A DNA stretch of 13,564 bases, taken from NCBI GenBank assembly GCA_036939975.1, contig JALLPB010000734.1, positions 1,527 to 15,090 on the forward strand, given 5' to 3'. The notes beneath the pieces were generated by a model. That model saw nothing but the letters and a program-made list of their open reading frames with translations. It had not been told where the DNA came from and did not search any database. Position numbers and translations under genes: made by a program. This DNA is from Cyclostephanos tholiformis. Its lineage: Eukaryota; Bacillariophyta; Thalassiosirophyceae; Thalassiosirales; Thalassiosiraceae. Below, in pieces: positions 1 through 8,731 of the stretch. Numbering within the stretch: position 1 is the first letter of the stretch; every line of letters starts with the position of its first letter.

Positions 1-1840
1 GGGGGGCGGGGGGGCGGGGTCGGGGGAGTTGAGCGGCGGCGAGAGACGGAGATTGTCAGTGGCATTGGAATTGATCACGGAGCCAAGGGTATTCCTCGCC
101 GACGAGCCGTGAGTTTGTTTCGGAAGTTCTACCTTTTTCTCTCGTTCTTCGTCCCCCCATCGAGCGTGTGTGCTCGCATCTCTGCTTCGCACTCATTCGG
201 GCATCATATCCTCCCTCCCTCCCCCGCCAGTACTACAGGATTGGACAGCGCCCAGGCCGAGAAGGTGGTGAAACTCATATCCGACCTCGCCAAGGAACGA
301 AATGTACCGTCAATCATCACGTTGCATCAACCCAAGGCATCCATATGGCGGACACTGGACGAATGCATTCTACTTGCTCCGGGGGGGAAGATGTGTTACG
401 CGGGACGGGCGGATAACGCGACGTCCTACTTTAGGAATATCGGGTACGAATGTCCCGCGGATACCAACCCGGCTGAGTTCTTGATCGACTTGGTAACGAT
501 CGATACGGTGAGTTCGGATGCGGTGCAAGGTTTTTCCCCCGTTCACGTGGTACCTTAAAATTGGAAACAATTCATCTCGCGTATTTTAGGAAGATCCGGT
601 GCAATCTCACGCAGACGAGGCTAGGATCAACTTACTTCATCATCATTTCCTTCGGACGTGCCGTAGTACCGAGCACGATTGGCCGTCATCCGAAGATGGC
701 AAGCTTACTAAAAGTTGGCGACAATCGTCATCCATTTCTACTCTCATACGAACCAAGCTCAGAAGCATGATGAAAGCGCCCAAAAGATTCGGGACACTCC
801 TTCGACGGTCTTTCAGGCAAAATATTCGAAATACGAATACGAATTTGATTAGGCTAGTGGCGGTGATAATACAGGCTTGTCTGTTCTCGTCGATATTTAA
901 GAGCGTCAGGCATGGCAAGTCGGTCCCGAAAAGCGTCGCCGATAGGGTCGCGCTACTCACGTACGGGGTGATCAATCTCTCCATGATGGCACTGATGAAG
1001 ACCCTGGATCTGTTCGCCAGGGAGCGTAGCGTCGTTATGCGCGAGCGAATGAGATGTACCTATCACAGCCTCGAGTACATCCTAGCGAAGGTGGTCGCCG
1101 AAATACCGTTAGATGCGAGCTTTTCCCTGGTATTCGCGGTGGTACTGAAGACGTTGACCGGATTACGAACATCCATGACGACCCTGATCAATACCTACTG
1201 CCTTTTGACCGTGTCCTGCGCGTGCCTGGGCTTCGCGATAGGGAGTTTCGCGCCCTCGGTCGACGCGGCGATGAGCACTGGCATTTTCGTCAACGTCATC
1301 CTCATGGTGGTCGGGGTGATTAATCCGAGCGGGGTCAATCCGGACGAATCGCCCAATAGAATCATGGAGGTGCTTGCATTCTTCAGCCCGATCAAATGGG
1401 GTAAGTGCCTACTTCCTGTTCATCGTGACGGGCGCACATTGTATGCCGTCTCACGGCGTTCATGTTATTCTCAGCAATTGAAAGCCTTGTCACCGCGGAA
1501 TTCCGAGGCATGATCTTTGAGAATGAGGACAAAGGATTGTGAGTAGTCAATGTGAACTGTTTGCTGCCATGATGCGTTATTTTCTGTAGATTCTAAAAAG
1601 AGCCCGTTCGCCTTCATAAAAAAAAAAAACAGATGGGGGCAATTGAAGGATCTTCCCAAAATGGGCGCGCTGGCATTAGTTCAAAATGGAGACGACGTTC
1701 TTATAAACTTGGGTCTGGGGACGGCGAAATACGCAGACTTGATGAGGCGGCTAGGTCTCTTGTCTGGTATTTATTTGTCATTGAGCTGGTTTGGTCTATC
1801 ATATTTCGGACCGACATTCATTGGTACAGATGTCATTTAA
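1..1840 (+). CDS. ABCG-type ABC half-transporter, C-terminal part (5' partial)
   Basis: Membrane ABC exporter of the ABCG (White/PDR) type, with the nucleotide-binding domain before the membrane domain. Exons I place: (start outside)-108, 231-507, 590-1400, 1475-1538, 1633-1840; every junction is GT/AG and keeps the frame. Visible protein is about 488 residues. Exon 1 carries the ABC signature LSGGERRRLS (29-58) and the Walker B segment VFLADEP. Its last codon is split and continues as TTGLDS in exon 2, followed by the switch histidine in TLHQP. About six hydrophobic segments follow: five in exon 3 (near 840-900, 945-1010, 1095-1160, 1170-1250, 1280-1325) and one in exon 5 (near 1755-1815). 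Walker A lies upstream of the window. The Gly-rich run before LSGGE is only weakly supported as coding. Substrate cannot be told from sequence; lipid or xenobiotic export is typical of the family. Confidence 0.9.
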
Positions 1841-1871
1841 TTTTAATATGATGAGGAAAGTGTTTTACGCT

Positions 1872-2304
1872 GCAGTTGATAATTAATATAATTATCACGG
1901 GTCGATAATACTTGTTCGACGCAACGATTCGTCTTAGAAGGCGTGTCAACGAAGACAGTGCGTTGAACAGGAGCCCACAAGTTTCACTGCCTCATCACAC
2001 AGCCCGGTTATATGCAACGTGGGCCGTGCATCGAGTAGAAGCTCGCAAGTTTCACGGCCTTGTCACAGCTCCGGTGGGTGCAACGACGGCGGTACGTCTT
2101 GCAAGTATGTCAAAATCATGACGAACATTGCGTTACATGGAATAATTGGATTCTTTATTTCTTTTGCATCATCATTACCGTAGTATATATATCCGTTCGA
2201 AGCTATGAATATATTAGAAAATTGGGACATTGATATAAGGATATGAGCTTGTATGCAGCGTGTGATAATTATTATAATTATCCCCGGTCGATGATATTTA
2301 TTCG
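1872..2304. repeat. Spaced imperfect direct repeat (about 45 nt)
   Basis: Copy 1 at about 1872-1918 and copy 2 at about 2255-2304 share the order gataatt, ataattat, a CGG/GGTCGAT core, then ataatactt or gatattta and ttcg, with scattered mismatches. The two copies bracket the pair at 1978-2085, so a larger unit may have been duplicated and then decayed. Confidence 0.55.
1978..2085. repeat. Imperfect tandem repeat, period about 68 nt
   Basis: Copies at 1978-2019 and 2046-2085 share caagtttcac, then gcct, tcaca, agc, ccggt and tgcaacg, in the same order and nearly the same spacing. Mismatches and small indels suggest an old duplication. Confidence 0.55.
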
Positions 2305-2317
2305 CTGAAATGGAAAT

Positions 2318-2514
2318 CATCTCCAAGTTGATTCACGCCAGCTTTGATATATCTTTAAGTAGAAACGATACCATCGGGCTCAAGTTCAAATCGCGCTCGA
2401 ACGGAGTATAGCGAGTATGTAACCATCTCCAAAGTTGATTCACGCCAACCTTATTCATCATTTTAAGTAGAAGCGATACATTCGGGCTCAAGTTCAAGTC
2501 GCAACGGAACGATG
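2318..2514. repeat. Imperfect tandem repeat, period about 106-108 nt
   Basis: Copies begin at 2318 and 2424. Both start with catctcca(a)agttgattcacgcca, continue with tttaagtagaa(a/g)cgata, then tcgggctcaagttcaa(a/g)tcgc, and end in a ggaacg-like tail. This is the best conserved repeat pair in the gap. Confidence 0.75.
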
Positions 2515-2546
2515 GCGACGTCGTCGTCGTCGTCTACTAGTGTCGA

Positions 2547-3641
2547 TCATGTGGCAAGCAGGATCCTGGCACGTATCGAATATCCATTGCCAAGGATTTT
2601 CTCGTGATATTCGGTAGTCGGGGTCTTGTCCAGTAATGCCCACGCGTCGTCGCCGACGACGACATCGTCGGTATCGTCGGGCACATCGCGCGAATCGCGC
2701 GTGCGATGTACGATGTCGGAGAAAACACGTATGGGTAGATCATCGGATAGGCTCGAGGCGTACAGTTCATACTCCTCCTCCAGGGCACATTCCTCCTCGT
2801 ACGTCATGCGCCTCCCCCTCGTGCGACCACCGCCATATCGGAGTTCCGATGCCTGCATCACGCCGCCGCTGCTACTACCGTTCACATTCCCGATCGCGCT
2901 GCTATTGCTACCGTTCACATTCCCGTACAATCGTTCGAGCGTTATGAAATTGGATACATCGGGATGCATATTGTTCTCGGGATTGTTGGTATAATCCATG
3001 CAATTGCCCATATCGGGATTATTGAAATTCTCGTCGGTATGTCCCAATCCCAATCCGTGTCCGAGCTCGTGACACATGGTATACGCCCTAGTTTCGTTAT
3101 TCGTACCGTCGAGGTAGTAATCGTTCATCCTCGCGATGCTCGATACGATGTACCCGTCCTTCAGCAATACCTGATTCACGCCATTCCATTCCGTCGGTCC
3201 GTAATCGCCATTGCACACCTTCATGGCCCTGACCACGCCCCGACACGATGGATCGTATTCCATGGTACGTAACCTCAGGGTAACGGCATCGGGATATCCC
3301 ATATCCCATTCCTCGACGTAAGTTTTCAAATAAACCGCCCAATCGCTATCGGGCGATAAGTTGTCGACGATCTGCAATGTCAATCCACCCCCCCCCCCGC
3401 CGTGGACATCATCCCCATCCTCCTCCATCGGTAACCACCTTTGATTCGCCCCCACGCTGCCCAAATTCGGATCGCCATCCGGAAAACCCGGTATCCAAGA
3501 CGTCGGATCGACGTCGTATCCGACGCGATCGCCGAATATCGATATGTAAACGCCGAAGGTGACGAGTACCAAAATGACGACGAGGGCGACTCGCGGACCG
3601 TGCTCGATCGCATTCTTACGGCAATTGTTACCGCCGCTCAT
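2547..3641 (-). CDS. Membrane-anchored metzincin-like zinc metalloprotease
   Basis: Single-exon gene of 364 residues, reading from ATG at 3641 to TGA at 2549-2547. A hydrophobic segment at residues 18-36 after a short basic N-terminus predicts a type II signal anchor, with the rest in the endomembrane lumen or outside. The active site is HELGHGLGLGH at 191-201, an HExxHxxGxxH zinc site with His191, Glu192, His195 and His201, followed by TDE. A downstream CMDYT at 214-218 fits the metzincin Met-turn (Met215). Residues 81-86 are a glycine run. Possible N-glycosylation sites include NET (182), NGS (243, 254) and NSS (246). After the catalytic core is a tail rich in Asp, Glu and Arg with a duplicated GNVNGS (240-245 and 251-256). 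The peptidase assignment follows from the motif; substrate and exact family are unknown. It is divergent from HIS7. Confidence 0.85.
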   Translation of the reverse strand: MSGGNNCRKNAIEHGPRVALVVILVLVTFGVYISIFGDRVGYDVDPTSWIPGFPDGDPNLGSVGANQRWLPMEEDGDDVHGGGGGGLTLQIVDNLSPDSDWAVYLKTYVEEWDMGYPDAVTLRLRTMEYDPSCRGVVRAMKVCNGDYGPTEWNGVNQVLLKDGYIVSSIARMNDYYLDGTNNETRAYTMCHELGHGLGLGHTDENFNNPDMGNCMDYTNNPENNMHPDVSNFITLERLYGNVNGSNSSAIGNVNGSSSGGVMQASELRYGGGRTRGRRMTYEEECALEEEYELYASSLSDDLPIRVFSDIVHRTRDSRDVPDDTDDVVVGDDAWALLDKTPTTEYHEKILGNGYSIRARILLAT

Positions 3642-4430
3642 TCTTTTTAATATTAAACTTCGAGTAGTGTATAATATTATATATTATGTTTCGTTCGTGT
3701 CGGGAGGTCGGGTTGTTCGATTATCAGTGAGAGTGTACCCCGCAATAATTCGTCCTGATTACCATGTATCGTTGCCCGACTTCGGATGCATCGACTGCAT
3801 TAATATAGGTGTGATAGAGACGATGTCGTGGTACAGTCATTCACACAGAGTAATAGTCAATGTGATTTATTCGATCGGCTCGCGGAAAAGTCCCTCATCT
3901 TGATTTTTCGAATGACAAAAAATAATAATACCCTTGCGAGAAAATTTTCGAGATCAAATTTCGTCCGGGTTACGCCATAGAGGAATTAATAGATGTTCAG
4001 TCGACTACTACTTACATCATACTCATGTACGACACAAAATATTTCAAAATTTTTTTTGGTGTTTTGAAGCTGTTTTTGAAGCTCTCATGATGTATCTATT
4101 ACCTGTCCTCCCACCGCCCCTATTATTCCTGGAGTCTTTTTTAAAAGATGCGCTCTCACAACGAAAAAATGACACGTGGATCTCTAGCGGTCATGACGAT
4201 GATGGACAGAATGCGGTGTCACGAGAATAGAGAGGTAGAGTACCAACATAATATGGTTGTAGTTGTACCACAACTCCTCTTATCACCATACCTCTATCGT
4301 TAGTCGTCGAATCCTCATTCATCCCGTCCATATCAGCGACTACGAACAACCGTGCCTTCAAAAAAAAAAAATAACGACGCCATCTCCGCCCACCCAGCAT
4401 CCCCACACCCATCATAGTAATAATATATAT
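3642..4430. promoter_or_regulatory. Divergent intergenic region, likely shared promoter
   Basis: This 789-base gap separates the starts of the metalloprotease (-) and HIS7 (+), so promoters for both should lie here. An AT-rich block (about 3669-3688) sits close upstream of the protease start. There is a GAAAATTTTC palindrome near 3940-3950, an A-run near 4360-4370, and an AT-repeat leader directly before the HIS7 ATG. No gene is supported. A 98-codon open frame at 3934-4230 has no recognisable features beyond a hydrophobic stretch from 4087. Confidence 0.5.
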
Positions 4431-6353
4431 ATGACCGACGACGAGGGGAAGATGCGTCGATCGTCGTCGTTGACAGTCTCCCTCCTCGATTACGGCGCCG
4501 GGAACGTCCGATCCGTGAGGAATGCCATAACCGCGTGCGGCTATCGCGTCGTGGACGTGACCGATCCGCGCGACGTAACGAACGCCGAGGTTTTGATATT
4601 CCCCGGCGTCGGGTCGTACCATTCCGCCATGGAAACGCTCGCGGCCCGTGGATACGACGCGGCATTGCGCGAATATCTGGTCGACGATAGGCCGTACCTG
4701 GGGATATGCCTCGGGATGCAAACCCTGTTCGACGGGAGCGACGAGCGCGCGGTCGGGGACGGGGAGTCGTCGCCGTTGCCGGGATTGGGCATCATCCCCG
4801 GTAGGGTCGTCAGGTTCGACGAGGACGGCGGGAGGAGGTCGGTACCGCACATCGGATGGAACGGCATAGTATCGCGTCAGAAGTCGCCGGCGACGAGGCA
4901 CGTAGATGGCATCGGGGGGAGGGAGGTTTACTTCGTCCACTCGTATTACGCGCCCATCACGACCGAGAACGAATGTTGGGTGCTGACGTCGACGAATTAC
5001 GAGGGACAGGAATACGTCAGTTCGATACAGAGGGGCAATGTGGTGGCCACGCAATTCCATCCGGAGAAGAGCGGCGGGGTCGGATTGGACTTCCTGAGAG
5101 GCTTCCTGGAGGTGAGTCTCGGCCCGTTCGGTCATTCGTCGGCTTTGTTGATATTTTATCATCTCCCCCCCTCCTCCCCCCGTCCCCCTCGGTTGGTCGT
5201 CGTCTAAAACACCCCCTCTCTCTCCCCGCCGCCACCTTGTCACCCCAATACCCCCCCCGCGTCGTTTCAGTCCGTGGAAGATGGCACCCTCTCCCGTACT
5301 TCGTCCGTACCCGTCGATCCGTCGGCCCCGCCGACGCAGCTCGCGAAGCGCGTAGTCGTGGCCCTGGACGTGCGATCGAACGATCATGGCGACCTCGTGG
5401 TGACCAAGGGGGATCAGTACGACGTGCGCGAGAGGGACGATGCCGCGATAGTGACGGGGAGGGGGGGGGTGCGCAACCTCGGCAAGCCGGTGCAGCTCGC
5501 GACGCGATACTACGACGAGGGTGCGGACGAGATCGCATTCCTGAACATCACGAGCTTCCGCGGCGGGGTGGTGGACGACATGCCCATGCTGCAGGTGTTG
5601 GAGGAGTCGTCGAAGTCGATATTCGTGCCGTTGACCGTCGGTGGGGGGATAAGGAGTTACGCGGATCCGATCAGCGGCGTCGCGTACTCGGCGTTGGAGG
5701 TCGCGAGTCGATACTTCCGCGCGGGCGCGGATAAGGTGAGCATCGGCTCCGACGCAGTCTATGCGGCCGAGGAGTACGTCGCGTCCGGCGGCGGGGGGAG
5801 GAGGACCGGAAATTCGAGCATTGAGACGATATCGAGGGTGTACGGAGTCCAGGCCGTGGTCGTATCCATCGATCCGCGGAGGGTGTACGTAACGTCCGAC
5901 GACGAAGTAGCGAATGCGGCGAAGGCGGGTCACGTCGTCGTGTCGCTCACGTCCGACGATGGCAATTACGGACCGTTGGGCCCGAACGGCGAGGATCGAT
6001 GCTGGTACCAGTGCACGGTGAAGGGCGGACGTGAAAATCGTTCGATATGCGCGATCACTGTCGCGAGAGCGGCCGAATCCCTCGGTGCCGGCGAAATCAT
6101 GCTGAATTGCATCGACATGGACGGTCAGTGCAACGGATACGATCACGCTCTAATGAACGCCGTGTCCGGGGCCGTATCGATACCCGTCATCGCCAGCAGC
6201 GGCGCGGGCAACGAGGGGCACTTCGTTAACGTGTTCGAGAAAACGGGGGTTAGGGCTGCACTTGCGGCTGGGATGTTCCATAGGAGGGAGGTCGAGATAT
6301 GCAGCGTCAAGAGGAGGATGGAGGAGAGCGGGATACGGACCAGGATGATATGA
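4431..6353 (+). CDS. HIS7: Imidazole glycerol phosphate synthase, fused HisH-HisF
   Basis: Bifunctional enzyme of histidine biosynthesis (HISN4 in plants). The glutaminase half makes ammonia, which the cyclase half uses to turn PRFAR into imidazole glycerol phosphate and AICAR. Exons 4431-5111 and 5271-6353 give 587 residues, close to yeast HIS7 (552). The intron (5112-5270) is phase 0 with GTGAGT and TTTCAG ends. HisH (about 14-227): Cys93 in GICLGMQ, and His210 and Glu212 in FHPEKS form the triad. HisF (about 252-587): ALDVRSND with Asp260 and VVSIDPRR with Asp428 match the two catalytic aspartates; [40 protein letters not shown] and IASSGAG are family hallmarks. The start is the only in-frame ATG before the HisH core; the frame is open upstream to 4263 but without another ATG. 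The intron lies near the HisH/HisF joint. No plastid-type presequence is visible. Confidence 0.97.
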
Positions 6354-6888
6354 GTGGGGGGGGGTCTTTTTTTTGGGGGGGGGGGAGAGAGTTTTGGAGA
6401 GAGAGGGAGTGAAGGAGTTATGAGACTTGAACCTCCTCCTGGTGCAGACGCCGGGGGGGATGGTGTGACCTTGTGAATTTAATTAACGCTGGAAGTTACA
6501 TTTTACATTCGATGCGAGCGCTGCATCAGCATCAAGTATTATTGTCTTGATAGTTGGTATCCCTCACTCTAGCAATGGCTGTTCGACCCCTTCCTTTATT
6601 TTTGCCTCACGAAAAATCGTGTGGGAAGATGGGCGACGATGTCAGACGCTATTGAAGCGGCAAATAGGCAAACAACAAGCATGGCGAGCCCCTCCGAGAC
6701 GAAACACAAAAGAAATTGAGAGGTGGGGAAGGTAAATTTCTCATAATATCATGACGAGTTAAGAAATTGAACACTCTATACAATAACCTAAAACCATGGA
6801 AATACAAACCCCAGAGGCGGGTATTCTTGAAAATATGCAACGCGCGTTCATTTTGCTAATCCCTTCCTTCCTCATACCCCTAACCCCA
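6354..6888. other. Convergent 3' flanks with homopolymer runs
   Basis: This 535-base gap separates the stops of HIS7 and the repeat-rich gene on the other strand. It begins with a striking homopolymer series, G9-TC-T8-G11 (6356-6385), then purine-rich sequence. No gene, RNA or repeat family is recognisable in the rest. Confidence 0.6.
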
Positions 6889-8324
6889 TTAAATCTCGAT
6901 GGTGGGACCCTCCCCCTCCATCACGACCGAATCGGCCGTGATGACATCCGCCGCCGCCGCCGCCTCCATGGCGACGTTGAGGTCGGTCGCCGCGATAACA
7001 CGCTCGGCGACCTCGGCGGCGAGGGCGGAAGCGTCGGCCATGGTCGCATCGACATCCGCGGTCGACGACTCCGCGAGGTGGGGCAAACCGACGACATCAT
7101 CGTGGACATCGCCCACTTCCCGGGGGGGGATAGCCACGGCCTCGGACACGCCGCCGGCCTTGCTCAACATCTTCCTCGCCCTGGCCCTCTCCCTCCTCCT
7201 TGCGTTCCTCTCGGCTAGGGCGTCCTTCTGGAGCTTGTTGTACCTGTCCCTCTCGAGCTTCGCGCGTCGTTCGTTCCGAAGCTTCTTCGACTCGCCCTCG
7301 AGGCTGTGATACCTCTCCCTCTCCCGTTCGCGTCGGCGCTTGCGCGCCTCCTCGCCCTGGCGGTGGTACAGCTCGCGACGGTGCTGGTTGTAAGCCGCCC
7401 GGGCCTCGGGGGTCATCGCCGAGTACCGTCGACGGTCCTTCATCCTTCGCGCCTCGAGTAGGCACGGATCCTCCTCCATCGTGCCGTCGGGACCGTGCAT
7501 GTCCTCCCGCCCCTCCTCTTTCGAGCTGTCGTACATTTCCTCGAGGGGGGGTGGTAGCGCGACGCCGCCGCCGCCGTCGTCGTCGACGGGGGGGTGGTGA
7601 CCATCGGTACCGAGGGCCTCCGCGACTTGGCTCGCGGCCGCGGCGGCGGCGGTGGCGAGGAGCTGATATGACGAGTGGAGCGGGAGGGGGTGAGAGGGAA
7701 ATGAGCGAGCGAAAATCGACGTCGGTGGAGGAGGAACAAAAGGCAAAGACGAACAACATGCACGGCAGAAAGAACACGGCGATATAGCAGAACTCAACAA
7801 CTCACCGCCTGATCCACCACCACCGCCATCCCGTCGGCGGCGTGCACTGCCGCGAGGGCAACCTCGGCGGCGAGGGCCACCTCGTCTTCTTCCTCCCCGG
7901 CGTCGCCGGAGGGTGCCTCGCCCATAGCCTCGTCGTCGAGGACGTTGCCGATGGCCGCCTCGGCGGCGGCAGCGCTGTTATGTATGAATGGCGTTTTTTT
8001 TTAATGATGGTGTGTTCAAAGCAAGCAACAACTTCGTTAGCCGTTGAGGGGTGGGGGGGGGATGAAAGGGGAACAAGCCGAGAAGATCACGGGGACGGAG
8101 AAGATAACAGAAAGAAAACCAACTCACGCCTCCATGGCCGCGGCGGCTGCTTCCTCGCCTGCGTCGAGTGCGGCCTGGTCGGGATCATCGTCAATGGCGT
8201 AGTCGTCATCATCCGCTAGCGGATCCTCGACGGGGGGGGAAGCAACGGCCAGGACATCGCCTGGTCCTTCAACCTCGTCTTCCTGCTTGATAAGATCATA
8301 AGGACGCTTGCTTCTGGGTGGCAT
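6889..8324 (-). CDS. Ala/acidic protein with Arg-rich STPR-like repeat block
   Basis: Three exons on the minus strand: 8324-8128, 7974-7806 and 7662-6889. Introns of 153 and 143 nt have GTGAGT donors and CAG acceptors, and the frame is kept, giving 379 residues. The start is ATG at 8324, reading MPPRSKRPYD. Residues 1-122 are acidic and alanine-rich (DDDDYAIDDD, GEEAAAAA, GEEEDEV). Residues 123-165 hold alanine, glycine and proline runs. Residues 193-286 are strongly basic and helical-looking, with a tyrosine-led unit recurring at Y202, Y221, Y240 and Y263 (spacing 19, 19, 23) and the pattern YxxM/LxxxxxxxRNxRRxxxxR. This resembles STPR-type 23-residue DNA-binding repeats; that link is my inference. 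The C-terminal tail (about 287-379) is again Ala and acidic. A nuclear nucleic-acid-binding role is plausible but unproven. It is divergent from the AAA+ gene. Confidence 0.75.
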
Positions 8325-8731
8325 GGTTGGGGTTGGTCTGTTCTTCGCGCCTCGGGTCTGTCTTCGCTGTTGCTCCTCGGTTGTCTCTGATCTAAAAATA
8401 TTCCTCCTAAAAAATAATAATAACGACTGTTCGTCTCCTGCTGGTGCTCCTCTTCCTTGCCGCTTCTTCTCTCTTCGAGTTTCGTTGGTTCCTCGCTCAA
8501 CCAACGCGCACTTAGTAACTTGGCCGGCCGGCCTGGCATACAGGGTCTGCCTGCCCACAAAAAATAATTAAGTATTAAATAATACAACCTAGGAAGGTAC
8601 TATTTTTTGTGAAGAGAAAAACGAAAACAGCAACGTCATTTTCTCTCTCCCGCGCAAACTGGAGATAGGAATCTCCATCGGCGGATGAATATCTAGGCAG
8701 GTAGGATCGTAGTACATTCCATCGAAAGAAA
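8325..8731. promoter_or_regulatory. Short divergent region, likely bidirectional promoter
   Basis: These 407 bases lie between the start codons of the repeat-rich protein (-) and the AAA+ ATPase (+). A perfect 12-nt palindrome of three GGCC units sits near the middle (8522-8533). The side next to the minus gene is pyrimidine-rich on the plus strand, so its 5' leader would be purine-rich. No TATA box is convincing. The compact spacing suggests co-regulation, which is inference. Confidence 0.5.

Larger units (their letters stand above)
1841..2546. other. Convergent intergenic region with degenerate repeats
   Basis: This 706-base gap lies between the 3' ends of the ABC transporter and the metalloprotease. 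It is AT-richer than its neighbours and has no plausible gene; open frames here are short and not protein-like. It holds three pairs of imperfect repeats, listed separately, and a GTC microsatellite at about 2517-2533 just past the protease stop codon. Confidence 0.6.

Noticed and set aside
3934..4230. 98-codon open frame upstream of HIS7 with a hydrophobic run
   Set aside because: It ends in a stop before HIS7, has no good splice donor and no homology I can see; kept only as a possible leader to test.
4191..6146. 651-codon open frame on the minus strand
   Set aside because: It lies antisense across HIS7 and its intron. GC-rich codons in HIS7 lack the triplets that would be stops on the other strand, and the product is Arg/His-rich with no family features.
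7097..7777. 226-codon minus frame and 195-codon plus frame within the repeat-rich gene
   Set aside because: Other-frame readings of the same Arg/Glu/Ala-rich exon, giving Arg/Gly/Pro low-complexity products that cross the intron I place at 7663-7805.
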